From JAQVEM01 sp964610315 (GTDB taxonomy: Bacteria; Actinomycetota; Humimicrobiia; Humimicrobiales; Humimicrobiaceae): a stretch of DNA of 64,000 nucleotides. A model generated the notes under the pieces. It worked only from the letters and a program-made list of their open reading frames with translations, was not told the DNA's origin and searched no databases. The translations under genes were made by a program, and so were the position numbers. The stretch spans positions 1 to 64,000 of the forward strand of contig CAZSVM010000002.1 in the NCBI GenBank assembly GCA_964610315.1. The letters are read 5' to 3'. How positions within the stretch are numbered: position 1 is the stretch's first letter; each line of letters opens with the position of its first letter. Positions 16,809 through 26,126 of this stretch are shown one piece after another.

Positions 16809-17179
16809 CTAATTTTTTTCAACAGAAGATCTTATTCTGGAATCATGGATTTTATCAACCCATTTGGCTTCTTTCTTAAAGTTAAACGATTTAGGAAAAT
16901 ACAATTCCTGGAAATAACAGAACTGTTTTTCTTTCTGGTTGATAGATAAAAACCATCGATTAATACTTTTTCCGACTCAGCTACTCAATCTTTCTATCTA
17001 TCTTCCTGGGCGGCTTCTTCCTTCCATACTTTATGGTAAAAGCATCAGGGTCTTCCTTGTATTTCTTTACCAGCTCACAGGATCTCCTCAATATATTTTC
17101 TTTCTATCTCTTTCTCTACATACTTTTTGAGCAGTGCCTTTACGTCGGAATCACCAAACCTTTTGTGGATCTGAGCCAT
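16809..17179 (-). pseudogene. Integrase-type transposase remnant, internally deleted and frameshifted
   Basis: It starts at 17179 behind an AAGGAAGG site with MAQIHKRFGDSDVKALLKKY, a typical N-terminus of an integrase-core transposase. It reaches a TGA after about 34 codons, continues in another frame (YKEDPDAFTIKYGRKKPPRK), stops, and resumes near 16930-16811 with KQFCYFQELYFPKSFNF and KKEAKWVDKIHDSRIRSS, a C-terminal-type block. The catalytic middle is missing. The element end probably lies at about 17225-17290. Confidence 0.6.
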
Positions 17180-17224
17180 AATTTAAAACCTTCCTTTTTG
17201 ATTTTAAATTATAGCTAAAGCAGG

Positions 17225-17290
17225 TGTTCACTTTTAAATTTTAAATTTAATAAAAACGGTTCACTTCTAACTTTTAAATGACAAAATACC
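17225..17290 (-). repeat. Candidate IS end with repeated GTTCACTT motifs
   Basis: Two GTTCACTT-A/T-rich units lie between the transposase remnant and the lacI promoter. Read on the minus strand, AAAGTTAGAAGTGAACCG followed by TTTTTATTAAATTT matches 43541-43575 (GTTAAAAGTGAATCG then TTTTATTAAATTT). Repeated motifs at an IS terminus are a usual transposase-binding arrangement. Confidence 0.4.
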
Positions 17291-17298
17291 TTGGGATA

Positions 17299-17358
17299 TT
17301 GACAAAAGATATTTTTTTAATATAATTAAATCGTGTTAGTAATTAAAACGTGTTAGTA
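17299..17358 (+). promoter_or_regulatory. lacI promoter with paired half-site operator
   Basis: TTGACA (17299-17304) and TATAAT (17321-17326) are separated by 16 bp, a near-consensus housekeeping promoter. Two copies of CGTGTTAGTA (17332-17341 and 17349-17358), 17 bp apart, cover the expected transcription start. They resemble LacI-family half-sites and suggest autoregulation. Confidence 0.75.
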
Positions 17359-17377
17359 TCCCAACTCTATTTTTCTT

Positions 17378-18415
17378 ATGAAAAAATACACTGGTATGAA
17401 AGAAATAGCCAGACTAGCCAAAGTATCCAGAACAACAGTTTCATTTGTACTTAACAAGAGAATGGATATGAAGATATCTGAAGCAACACGTAAAAAAGTT
17501 TTAGATATAGCTGAAAAGTTAGATTACTATCCTCATGCCATAGCTAAAAGTCTGGTAAAAAAAGAAACAAGAACAATAGGTTTAATTTTATGCCAACAAT
17601 TAGGAAGTGTATTTTCTGATGCACTTATTCCGCAGGTTATCTTAGGTGTAAGTACAATCGCGCAAAAAAAAGATTATAAGGTTCTACTTCAATATATTGA
17701 AAATTCTGAAAAAAAAGGTAATTACTACCAATTGGTAAGGGAAAAGCGAATAGATGGGATAATTCTCTCAGGCCCCAGATCAGACGACGAAGAACTTATT
17801 AGATTGAAAAACGAAGATTTTCCTATCGTATTAATGGGACAAATAAACGGGGATAATTTTAACTGTTCTGATATAGACAACGTAAAAGCGGCAAAAGAAA
17901 TAGTATCTCATTTAATTTCTCATGGCCACAAAAAAATTGCAATGATCACCAATGCTTCCCTTAATTACACGGCAAGTAGATTTCGTTTATTGGGATATAA
18001 GAAAGCGTTGCGAGAAAATTCCATAGACTATGATAAAGAACTTATTGGCATAGGAAATTTTACACCGCAAAGCGGCTTTGAAATTATGCAAAAATTATTA
18101 TCTTTAAAAAAATTACCCACTGCTGTTTTCGTGGCTTCTGATGTTGTAGCCTTTGGAGCTATGGATGCTATAAGAAAAAGAGGTATGAAGATACCTCAAG
18201 ATATAGCAATGGTAGGGTTTGATAATGTAAACCTGTCTAAATATGTGGATCCTCCTCTAACCACGGTTAATTTACCAGCCTTTGATATTGGGGAAAATGT
18301 AGCCAGTCTTCTTATAGATGTTATTGAGAAAAATGAAGATAAAAATAAAAAAATTATTTTAGAAGCTCATATAATTATAAGAAAATCTTGTGGCTGTAAT
18401 ATGATAAATATTTAA
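17378..18415 (+). CDS. LacI-family transcriptional regulator
   Basis: A 345-residue protein with an N-terminal LacI helix-turn-helix (residues about 6-55, MKEIARLAKVSRTTVSFVLN then the YYPHAIAKSL hinge). A periplasmic-binding-like sensor domain follows (IGLILCQQ, GIILSGPR, AMVGFDNVNLSKYVDPPLTTV). The C-terminus IIRKSCGCN is shared with a lacI fragment at 43.3 kb. It heads the alpha-glucoside operon and probably represses it in the absence of sugar. No Shine-Dalgarno sequence precedes the ATG, about 45 nt after the predicted transcription start. Confidence 0.9.
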   Translation: MKKYTGMKEIARLAKVSRTTVSFVLNKRMDMKISEATRKKVLDIAEKLDYYPHAIAKSLVKKETRTIGLILCQQLGSVFSDALIPQVILGVSTIAQKKDYKVLLQYIENSEKKGNYYQLVREKRIDGIILSGPRSDDEELIRLKNEDFPIVLMGQINGDNFNCSDIDNVKAAKEIVSHLISHGHKKIAMITNASLNYTASRFRLLGYKKALRENSIDYDKELIGIGNFTPQSGFEIMQKLLSLKKLPTAVFVASDVVAFGAMDAIRKRGMKIPQDIAMVGFDNVNLSKYVDPPLTTVNLPAFDIGENVASLLIDVIEKNEDKNKKIILEAHIIIRKSCGCNMINI

Positions 18416-18623
18416 GACAATAGTCAATACTTAGGAGGTGATGAAAATAAAAAAAGAGATTTGTCCGGGACGTCTAATATTATCTTATATTAGAGATGTA
18501 ACCCAAACAAATCTCAATAGGAATTTACCAGAGATGATATTAAAAGTAAAGTACGGGGAGGTGATGGAGGGGAGAAATAATTTGGATTTGGACAATCAAT
18601 AGTTTATACAGAAAGGATTTAAA
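18416..18623 (+). promoter_or_regulatory. Structured leader with 60-nt RNA element and two orphan SD sequences (copy 1)
   Basis: The 208-nt gap between lacI and the receptor gene holds a 60-nt element at 18456-18515. A perfect 9-bp stem GAGATTTGT/ACAAATCTC closes it. An internal loop (CCGGGACGT against AGATGTAACCCAA) follows, then an apical CTAATAT/ATATTAG hairpin. It is bracketed by GGAGGTGAT at 18434-18442 and 18557-18565, extended anti-SD complements not correctly spaced to a credible ORF. The same architecture, lengths and spacings recur on the minus strand at 43112-43241. It could be a regulatory or processing RNA element. Confidence 0.75.
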
Positions 18624-19991
18624 ATGAAAAAATCATTATTATGGGTAGTAGTTTTAGTGTTAACTATATCAATGATTGCGGCTTTTTCATTTGCAGGTTG
18701 TAAAAAGGAAGCAGCGGTAGAAACAACGGCAGCGGAAGTTACAACTGCAGCAACGACAGAAGCAGCCGTAACTACGGCAGCAGAAGAAACAGCCAAAAGT
18801 GGAGCTGTGACAGTTATCGGTACATGGGGCGGAGATGAATTAGCAAATTTCCAGGAAGCAGTTTTCCCCTTTACCGATGAAACGGGTATCGGGATGGCAT
18901 TCGAAGGCACAAGGGATCTGGCAGCTGTTCTTACTACAAGAGTGGAAGCCGGAAATCCGCCTGACATAGCAATACTGCCAAATCCGGGTCAGATGTATGA
19001 ATTAGCTAAGAGTGGCGATGTTGTCGATATCAGCCAGTTTATGGATATGGGAGAACTGGAGACAAATTATGCACAGGCTTGGTTAGATTTAGCCAGTTAT
19101 GATAATACTCTTTATGGTATCTTTTATAAGGTAGCAGACAAGAGCCTTGTCTGGTATGATCCAAAAGCTTTCTCTGCAGCTGGATATGAGATTCCTACCA
19201 CCTGGGATGAGTTAATAGCATTATCCGATCAGATTGTTGCTGATGGCAGTACCCCATGGACTATAGGCCTTGAAAGCGAAGCTGCCAGTGGATGGCCTGG
19301 TACTGACTGGATTGAAGATATAATGCTCCGAACTGCCGGACCGGATGTTTATGATCAGTGGGTTAACCATGAAATACCATGGACAGATGAAGCAGTTAAG
19401 AATGCATGGGAAACATTTGGTAAAATAGCTCTTAATGAAGATTACCAGTATGGCGGCACAACAGGTGAACTTACTACTAATTTTGGAGATGCTCCAGCTC
19501 CGCTATTTACTGATCCGCCAGGAGCATATCTGCATCGTCAGGCTAGCTTTATAACGGGATTTTTCCCGGAAGGCCTTGAAGCTGGTGTCGATTATAACTT
19601 CTTCCCATTGCCATCTATAGATCCGACATACGGGGTTCCGGTTCTGGGTGCAGCTGACTTAGTAGTTATGCTAAATGATACACCGGAAGCAGAAGCACTG
19701 ATGAAATACCTGGCTACGGCTCAGCCTCAGGAAATCTGGGCTGGTCTTGGTGGTGGATTTATCTCACCTAATAAAGCAGTTAGCCTTGATTCTTATCCTG
19801 ATAATCTTACAAAACAATTGGCTCAAGCTGTAGTAAGTGCTGAAGTCTTTCGTTTTGATGGTTCCGACCTTATGCCTGCAGCTGTAGGCTCCGGGTCCTT
19901 CTGGACAGGTATCCTGGATTATGTAGGCGGCACAGATCTTGATACTGTTCTTAATGACATTGAGGATAGTGCTGTTGATGCCTATAAATAA
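18624..19991 (+). CDS. ABC sugar-binding lipoprotein (SBP_bac_1 / alpha-glucoside type)
   Basis: A 455-residue receptor. The lipoprotein signal peptide ends in FSFAGC (Cys near 26), followed by a Thr/Glu/Ala tether to about 57. The mature domain has VIGTWGGDELANFQEAVFPF, then TRVEAGNPPDIAILPNPGQM and ALSDQIVADGSTPW, characteristic of MalE-like family 1 binding proteins for alpha-glucosides or di/oligosaccharides. Two permease genes follow, and the operon ends in a GH65 phosphorylase. An alpha-linked glucose disaccharide is therefore the likely ligand. No ATPase gene is present, so a shared MsmX-like ATPase must be encoded elsewhere. The signal-peptide DNA is almost identical to that of the unrelated receptor at 43051. 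Confidence 0.9.
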   Translation: MKKSLLWVVVLVLTISMIAAFSFAGCKKEAAVETTAAEVTTAATTEAAVTTAAEETAKSGAVTVIGTWGGDELANFQEAVFPFTDETGIGMAFEGTRDLAAVLTTRVEAGNPPDIAILPNPGQMYELAKSGDVVDISQFMDMGELETNYAQAWLDLASYDNTLYGIFYKVADKSLVWYDPKAFSAAGYEIPTTWDELIALSDQIVADGSTPWTIGLESEAASGWPGTDWIEDIMLRTAGPDVYDQWVNHEIPWTDEAVKNAWETFGKIALNEDYQYGGTTGELTTNFGDAPAPLFTDPPGAYLHRQASFITGFFPEGLEAGVDYNFFPLPSIDPTYGVPVLGAADLVVMLNDTPEAEALMKYLATAQPQEIWAGLGGGFISPNKAVSLDSYPDNLTKQLAQAVVSAEVFRFDGSDLMPAAVGSGSFWTGILDYVGGTDLDTVLNDIEDSAVDAYK

Positions 19992-20018
19992 TTATTGATA
20001 TTCCGAAGCTATATTAGG

Positions 20019-20050
20019 AAGGGCAATCCATATAAAGATGGATTGCCCTT
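20019..20050 (+). other. 13-bp perfect hairpin between receptor and permease genes
   Basis: AAGGGCAATCCAT and ATGGATTGCCCTT form a perfect stem around a 6-nt loop, with no U-run after it. Its position directly after a receptor gene suggests mRNA protection giving more receptor than permease. Confidence 0.75.
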
Positions 20051-20104
20051 AACCTAACTATCTTGATGTAAAAGCAAAGGTTTGTTTTTAGAGGAAGAAT
20101 AGTT

Positions 20105-20974
20105 ATGAGAAAGATAAATATGTGGCCGTGGTTATATATAGGGCCGGCGTTGTTAGTACTTGGATTTTTCCTGGTTTATCCTATCGTTAATACGGTCTAT
20201 CTTAGTTTTCTGGATAAAAGTTCAGAAAGTTTTGCTGGTTTAAGTAATTATATATTTGCGTTCACGAAAAAACCCATGCTGATCGCATTTAGAAACAACC
20301 TTCTATGGTTGGCAGTTTTTACCGTATTTACAGTTTCTCTGGGTTTAATTTTTGCTGTACTTTTCGATCGTGTTCGCTATGAATCAGTTGTTAAGTCTAT
20401 AATCTTCCTGCCAATGGCGATATCCTTTGTAGGAGCGGGAGTCATCTGGAAATTCGTGTATGCATATAAACCTGCAGGTACTCCTCAGATTGGAGTTTTG
20501 AATGCGATTTTAACTAAATTTCCTAATTCCGAACCAATTGGTTGGTTAGTTAATAAACTAACAAATAACTTTGCTCTAATTTTTGTAGGTATCTGGATAT
20601 GGGTAGGCTTCTGCATGGTTATTCTATCAGCAGCCTATAAAGGTATACCAAAGCAACTGCTAGAGGCAGCACGTGTAGATGGGGCCAATGAACTGCAGGT
20701 TTTCCGGCGTATTACCATACCACTAATGATGCCGACTATTGCTGTTGTTGCTACTACAATGATAATCAACGTACTTAAGGTTTTTGATATCGTTTATGTT
20801 ATGACCAATGGTCAATTCGATACAGAAGTTATCGCAAATCGAATGTATAAAGAAATGTTTCAATTCCATAACTTCGGACGTGCAAGTGCTATTGCCGTCA
20901 TCTTATTATTAGTTATTATTCCGATAATGATATTTAACATCCGCCGATTTAGAGAACAGGAAGCTTTGCGATGA
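20105..20974 (+). CDS. ABC sugar transporter permease, MalF/UgpA type
   Basis: A 289-residue protein with six hydrophobic segments. The conserved cytoplasmic EAA loop reads EAARVDGANELQVFRRITIPLMMP near 195-218, which contacts the ATPase. The start LYIGPALLVLGFFLVYPIVNTVYLSF is typical of the first permease of sugar importers. Its stop overlaps the next permease start by 4 nt (ATGA), a coupled pair. It acts with the receptor at 18624. Confidence 0.92.
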   Translation: MRKINMWPWLYIGPALLVLGFFLVYPIVNTVYLSFLDKSSESFAGLSNYIFAFTKKPMLIAFRNNLLWLAVFTVFTVSLGLIFAVLFDRVRYESVVKSIIFLPMAISFVGAGVIWKFVYAYKPAGTPQIGVLNAILTKFPNSEPIGWLVNKLTNNFALIFVGIWIWVGFCMVILSAAYKGIPKQLLEAARVDGANELQVFRRITIPLMMPTIAVVATTMIINVLKVFDIVYVMTNGQFDTEVIANRMYKEMFQFHNFGRASAIAVILLLVIIPIMIFNIRRFREQEALR

Positions 20975-21831
20975 ATAGAAAAATAATAAATTTTTTTCCA
21001 AGGGCTCTATTGCATTTTGTCATAATCGTTGTAACCTTCATGTGGCTTACGCCGTCATTAGGACTTCTTGTAAGCTCATTCAGGGGTAGAAATGATGTTT
21101 TGTCCTCAGGATGGTGGACGGTCTTTGGGCACCTGTTTGATTTTAGCCAATATACATTAGAAAATTATACTGATGTGGTTACTGCCAATGGAATGGGGCA
21201 TGCCTTTCTTAATAGCTTGATTATAACCATCCCTTCTACAATTATTACTGTAATGATTGCTGCATTTGCAGCATATGCTTTTGCCCGTATGGAGTTTCCA
21301 GGAAGACAAATATTATTTATAATGGTGGTGGCCTTGTTGGTTGTTCCCATACAAATGACGCTTATCCCCATTTTAAGAGTCTATAATAAGCTAGGAATGG
21401 CAGGTACATTTTATGGGATCTGGCTGGCGCACGCCGGATACGGCCTTCCCTTTGCCATATTTCTGCTGCGTAACTTTTTTGGTTCTCTTCCGAGAGACAT
21501 TTTCGAATCAGCTTTTCTTGATGGAGCATCTCACCATACTGCATTCTTCCGTCTGGCATTGCCTTTATCTATTCCTGCATTAGCTTCCCTTATAATTTTT
21601 CAATTTTTATGGGTCTGGAATGACCTCCTTGTTGCATTGATATATCTGGGCGGAACTCAGCAGGTAGCACCCCTCACACTGAGGTTAAGCAGTCTGATAA
21701 ATTCACTGGGTCAAAATTGGCAATTACTTACTGCTGCTGCATTTGTATCAATGGTACTGCCTTTAATTATATTCTTCTCACTGCAGCGGTACTTTGTTCG
21801 AGGGATTCTGGCAGGATCCATAAAAGGATGA
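20971..21831 (+). CDS. ABC sugar transporter permease, MalG/UgpE type
   Basis: A 286-residue membrane protein with the MalG layout. WLTPSLGLLVSSFRG lies at the start, FARMEFPGRQILFIM near 105, and the EAA loop ESAFLDGASHHTAFFRLALPLSIP near 175. The ATG overlaps the stop of the upstream permease. Together they form the channel of the alpha-glucoside importer; the ATPase subunit is not encoded nearby. Confidence 0.92.
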   Translation: MNRKIINFFPRALLHFVIIVVTFMWLTPSLGLLVSSFRGRNDVLSSGWWTVFGHLFDFSQYTLENYTDVVTANGMGHAFLNSLIITIPSTIITVMIAAFAAYAFARMEFPGRQILFIMVVALLVVPIQMTLIPILRVYNKLGMAGTFYGIWLAHAGYGLPFAIFLLRNFFGSLPRDIFESAFLDGASHHTAFFRLALPLSIPALASLIIFQFLWVWNDLLVALIYLGGTQQVAPLTLRLSSLINSLGQNWQLLTAAAFVSMVLPLIIFFSLQRYFVRGILAGSIKG

Positions 21832-21943
21832 TAAATGATGAAGTAAAAGCTTTTCTTATTAAGGATAGAAAAACTATAAACTTTGAAATTATATGATACA
21901 AACAGAGTCATGAAATTGTTTTACTAGAAAGGTAAATTTATTA

Positions 21944-22591
21944 ATGAATGGTGATGTATTATTGATACAAAAGAGGCACATAAAAGCTGCGGAAAATATT
22001 GTTAAGAGAATTTTAGGTAATAAGTTAAATAAATTTATAATAGTAATTGGCGGAGAGTCGGGTTCCGGGAAATCGGAAGTCGCCCATTTAATATCGCAAT
22101 TCTTAAAGGATAAAGGGATTCTTGCGAAGATATTACATACAGATAATTATTACACCATACCACCGAAGAAACGTTATAAATGGAGAAAAAAGAATGGATT
22201 AGAAAGCATTAATTATGAAGAGTATGATTGGGATCTTATCAAAAGACACATAAAAGAATTTAAGGAAGGTAAAATGTCAATTTTACCATTCTTAGACTTG
22301 CTTACAAATCAAGTAGATAAGCTTATAACTGATTTTAAGGAAATCGATGTGCTCATTTTAGAGGGTTTGTATTCCCTTTACATTGATAATAGCGTTAATT
22401 TAAAAGTTTTTATTGATTTAGCCTACCCTGACACTAAAAGAGCACAGATATTGAGAAGGAAAGAAAAATTTGATGAATTCAGATTAAAAGTACTGGAGCG
22501 AGAGCATGAAGTCGTTCAGTCGTTAAAACCAGAAGCTGATTTAATTATTACAAAAGATTTTAATGTCGTGGATGTCAGAGATAAATCATAA
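21944..22591 (+). CDS. Uridine kinase-like P-loop kinase
   Basis: A 215-residue cytoplasmic protein with Walker A GGESGSGKSE near residue 37, LHTDNYYTIPP near 68 (the uridine/phosphoribulokinase substrate-binding Asp region), DVLILEGLYSL near 130 and a lid-like LRRKEKFDEFR near 170. It belongs to the uridine kinase/phosphoribulokinase-like group. Sitting directly before the phosphorylase gene, it may phosphorylate a sugar, nucleoside or pathway intermediate. True uridine kinase function is not implied by context. Confidence 0.75.
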   Translation: MNGDVLLIQKRHIKAAENIVKRILGNKLNKFIIVIGGESGSGKSEVAHLISQFLKDKGILAKILHTDNYYTIPPKKRYKWRKKNGLESINYEEYDWDLIKRHIKEFKEGKMSILPFLDLLTNQVDKLITDFKEIDVLILEGLYSLYIDNSVNLKVFIDLAYPDTKRAQILRRKEKFDEFRLKVLEREHEVVQSLKPEADLIITKDFNVVDVRDKS

Positions 22592-22690
22592 AAGTTCGCT
22601 TTAAGAATTTACAAGTTTAAAAAATTAATTCCAAAATCTATAACTATTACAGCTGTGTTTGCAATTTAATAAATCAAAGGAGGAAGATTG

Positions 22691-25600
22691 TTGCGTGGCA
22701 AGTTCAGCTTCGATGCTGTTATATTTGATCTGGATGGAGTCATCACACAAACTGCTGAGATTCACAGTCAGGCCTGGAAAGTTATGTTTGATGATTTTTT
22801 ACTAAGCATAGTGAAGGGGAAAAAAGAATCATTCAGACCTTTTGATTTGAAAGAAGACTATTTAAATTATGTAGATGGAAAACCAAGATATAAAGGTGTG
22901 GAGTCATTTTTAAAATCAAGGGGTATTGCTTTACCATCCGGGAAGCATGAGGATTCACCAATTAAAAATACTATTTGCGGCTTGGGAAATAGAAAAAATG
23001 TTTTATTTAAGAAATTATTGAAATGTACTGAAGTAAAAGTATTTAAAACCACGGTTGATTTTATTAGTGAATTAAAGAGTAAAGGAATTAAAATAGGTGT
23101 CGCCTCTTCAAGTGAAAGTTGCAAAAAAATCCTTTTAAAAACCGGTTTATTTAAATTATTTGATGTATTTGTAGATGGACTTGTGTCCAAGAAATTAAAT
23201 CTTAAGGGAAAACCTGAACCAGATATTTTTTTAACAGCATGTAATAAACTCGGAGTAGACCGCAAGCGTTGTGTTATTGTAGAAGATGCTGTCTCAGGAG
23301 TTCAGGCTGGAATTAAAGGAGGATTTGGCCTGGTATTGGGGATTGATCGACAAAAAAAAGAAAAGTGCCTGAAAGAAAATGGAGCAGATTTAGTTGTGAA
23401 AGATCTTGGTGAATTGAATTTTTCCAGTATTGAACAATATTTTAAAGAGAAGCAGGAAACCGAAAGATGGTCTATCTGTTATAATCATTATTCCCGGAAA
23501 AAAGAATATGTAAGAGAGTCCCTCTATACTGTTGGTAACGGTTATTTTGGAACAAGAGGGTCGGCAGAAGAAAGTAAAGATAATGGAATAAATTATCCCG
23601 GTACCTATATAGCTGGCGCCTATAATAAATTAGAAACTAAAATAGAGGGGAAATTGATAGAAAATGAAGATATGATAAATTGCCCCAATTGGTTACCTTT
23701 GACCTTTAAAATTGGAAAAGGTAAGTGGATCGATTTAAATAAAGTTAGAATTATTAGTTTTGAAAGAAGACTTAATTTAAAGAAAGGAATTCTTTTTAGA
23801 AAGGTAATAATCAAAGATAAAAAGAATAGAGAAACCCTCGTAGAATCCAGCAGGATAGCCAGTATGGCAAACCCACATATTGGGGCAATAAAATATAATG
23901 TTACTCCTTTAAATTATTCAGATAATATAACAGTTAAATCTGAATTAGATGGAAATATAATTAATTCTGGAGTTAAGAGGTATAGAGCGCTCAATTCAAA
24001 ACATTATGATCTGGTTAAGTATGGAGGAGAAAAAGATATTAGCTTCATACAGGTAAGAACAAATCAATCCCAAATTGATATTGCTCTGGCTGCCAGGCTG
24101 ATTATTAGTATTGATAATAAAGAAATAAATCCAGATATAAAAGTTAGTAAATCTGATGATTCAGTTTTTTCACATTTTAGTGTACTGGCTTCAGAAGGTA
24201 AGGCAGTTTCCATTAATAAAATAGTGGCTATTTATACTTCTAAAGATATAGATATAAAAAACTTTCCGATAAGTAATACCGTAAATTGTATTAAACAAAT
24301 TGGCAGCTTCCAGGAGACTTTATACCATAGTGAAAAGATATGGAATAATATCTGGAAAGAAATCGATATAGAAATTCAGGGTAATGACCGGATACAAAAG
24401 TTAATCCGTCTTAATTTGTATCATCTGATAATCACTGTTTCGCCACAAAATGTTAATATTGATGGAGGATTTCCAGCGAGGGGACTTCATGGGGAAGCTT
24501 ATAGAGGGCATATATTCTGGGATGAACTATTTATTTTACCTTTTTATAACATCCACTTTCCGGAGGTATCCCGGTCGATCTTACTTTACAGGTACAGAAG
24601 ACTGGATATGGCTAAAAGAAATGCAATAAATAATGGTTACCAGGGTGCATTATATCCCTGGCAAAGTGGCAGTGACGGTAGTGAACAAAGTCAGATTATT
24701 CATTTAAATCCAATATCCGGGAAGTGGGATATTGATTATAGCGCTTTACAATACCATATTACTCTGGCTATTGCTTTAAATATCTGGCAGTACTACTGGA
24801 TGACCGGAGATATTGATTTTATAGAAAAATATGGCGCCGAGATTTTCTTCGAGGTATGCAGATTCTGGGCAAGCAAAGTTGAGTATAACAGGGAGATACA
24901 GCGCTATAAAATAGAAGGGGTAATGGGTCCGGATGAATATCATGAGAAATATCCTGATTCAGATAAAGGTGGCCTGAAGGACAATAGTTACACAAATATT
25001 ATGGTTATATGGTTATTCAGGAAAGCTATTGAAATATTAAATATTTTAAAAAAATATTCCGGAAATTACATAATAAAAAAAAATAATTTAGAAACAACGG
25101 AAATAAAAAAATGGGAAGATATTGGTAAGAAGATAAATCTCATAATATCCGGAGATGGATTGATATCTCAATTTGATGGTTATTTTAATTTAAAAGAATT
25201 GGATTGGAAAAAATATTTAAGTAAAATTAGAAAACCGGATCGGATGGATCGATTATTAAAGGCAGAGAAAATCTCACCTGATAAGTATAAAATTTCAAAA
25301 CAAGCTGATACTCTCATGGCCTTTTATAACCTTGGCCTGGATGGGGTGGCAGATATAATTAATGGGTTGGGTTATTATGAAGGAAATGATATTTCAAAAG
25401 TTAATTTTGACTATTATATTAAGAGAACCTCACATGATTCTACTTTAAGTCTGATTGTCCATTCTTATTTAGCTCATTTAATAGGGTATGAAAAACTTGG
25501 GTGGGAATTATATATAAGAGCTTTGAATAGCGATTATGAGGATATACAGAATGGAACTACAGGAGAAGGTATTCATACCGGTGTTATGGGCGGAGTGATT

Positions 25601-25858
25601 TTAATGATTTTGAGGTGTTATGCAGGTGTAGATTTTAATGCTGAACCGGTCAGTATTAATCCCTGTTTACCACGCAAATTGCAAAAGATAAGTTTTAAGT
25701 TTATCTTAAGGAAAAGAAGATATTATCTGCAAATTACCAGGGATAAGATAAGAATTTTGATACATAGCGAAGAAGAGAATTGTGTGAAGGTTCTGGTTTA
25801 TAAAGAAGAATATTCTGTTATGGCAGGAAATTGGAAAGAAATTAAATTATCCAGGTAA
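22691..25858 (+). CDS. Fused beta-phosphoglucomutase (HAD) and GH65 disaccharide phosphorylase
   Basis: A 1055-residue two-enzyme protein. Residues 1-255 are a beta-phosphoglucomutase-like HAD domain: FDLDGVITQTAEIHSQAW, SSSES, KPEPDIF and VEDAVSGVQAGIKGG. From about 258 follows a GH65 phosphorylase with its N-terminal beta-sandwich (VRESLYTVGNGYFGTRGS), the (alpha/alpha)6 catalytic barrel and a small C-terminal domain. The expected catalytic acid is the Glu in GVMGPDEYHE (near 750). FPARGLHGEAYRGHIFWDE and the phosphate-binding TGEGIHTG are present. The phosphorylase would release beta-glucose-1-P from kojibiose, trehalose, maltose or nigerose, and the fused mutase would make glucose-6-P. 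The start is TTG at 22691 (or 22688), 7 nt after AAAGGAGG. Which disaccharide is used cannot be read by eye. Confidence 0.9.
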   Translation: MRGKFSFDAVIFDLDGVITQTAEIHSQAWKVMFDDFLLSIVKGKKESFRPFDLKEDYLNYVDGKPRYKGVESFLKSRGIALPSGKHEDSPIKNTICGLGNRKNVLFKKLLKCTEVKVFKTTVDFISELKSKGIKIGVASSSESCKKILLKTGLFKLFDVFVDGLVSKKLNLKGKPEPDIFLTACNKLGVDRKRCVIVEDAVSGVQAGIKGGFGLVLGIDRQKKEKCLKENGADLVVKDLGELNFSSIEQYFKEKQETERWSICYNHYSRKKEYVRESLYTVGNGYFGTRGSAEESKDNGINYPGTYIAGAYNKLETKIEGKLIENEDMINCPNWLPLTFKIGKGKWIDLNKVRIISFERRLNLKKGILFRKVIIKDKKNRETLVESSRIASMANPHIGAIKYNVTPLNYSDNITVKSELDGNIINSGVKRYRALNSKHYDLVKYGGEKDISFIQVRTNQSQIDIALAARLIISIDNKEINPDIKVSKSDDSVFSHFSVLASEGKAVSINKIVAIYTSKDIDIKNFPISNTVNCIKQIGSFQETLYHSEKIWNNIWKEIDIEIQGNDRIQKLIRLNLYHLIITVSPQNVNIDGGFPARGLHGEAYRGHIFWDELFILPFYNIHFPEVSRSILLYRYRRLDMAKRNAINNGYQGALYPWQSGSDGSEQSQIIHLNPISGKWDIDYSALQYHITLAIALNIWQYYWMTGDIDFIEKYGAEIFFEVCRFWASKVEYNREIQRYKIEGVMGPDEYHEKYPDSDKGGLKDNSYTNIMVIWLFRKAIEILNILKKYSGNYIIKKNNLETTEIKKWEDIGKKINLIISGDGLISQFDGYFNLKELDWKKYLSKIRKPDRMDRLLKAEKISPDKYKISKQADTLMAFYNLGLDGVADIINGLGYYEGNDISKVNFDYYIKRTSHDSTLSLIVHSYLAHLIGYEKLGWELYIRALNSDYEDIQNGTTGEGIHTGVMGGVILMILRCYAGVDFNAEPVSINPCLPRKLQKISFKFILRKRRYYLQITRDKIRILIHSEEENCVKVLVYKEEYSVMAGNWKEIKLSR

Positions 25859-25963
25859 AATTATTGCTGATTAGAAAATAGTAGGAACTTTATATGTCAT
25901 TAGATAAAGAAGCTACCAAAGGTTTTTAAAAATCAAAATTAATGTTTTTATTGGGAGTGTAAC

Positions 25964-26068
25964 AAATTCTTCTGAAGGCATATAACCCAGAGAAGAATGC
26001 AATCTCTTACTGTTGTAAACATCCTCAATAAAATATGGTATCCTACTGGTTACAACAGAGCAGGTTTC
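25964..26068 (-). pseudogene. IS3-family transposase C-terminal remnant, copy B
   Basis: About 35 minus-strand codons contain IPYFIEDVYNSKRLHSSLGY then MPSEEF, homologous to copy A and at the same distance (59 nt) from the rep gene. Here the tyrosine of the YN-x-KR motif is retained. A TGA lies four codons upstream of the aligned block; no catalytic domain remains. Confidence 0.8.
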
Positions 26069-26126
26069 AACTTTACAAAATCAAGGCTAGCTAGTTTTTT
26101 AGCTTATTGATCATTTAAAAGCAGGA

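Noticed and set aside
18441..18602. 53-codon ORF (ATG after AGGAGGTG) running through the leader RNA as a possible leader peptide
   Set aside because: The SD is only 2 nt from the ATG. In the homologous leader at 43.2 kb the frame is shifted and stops early, while the RNA pairing is preserved.
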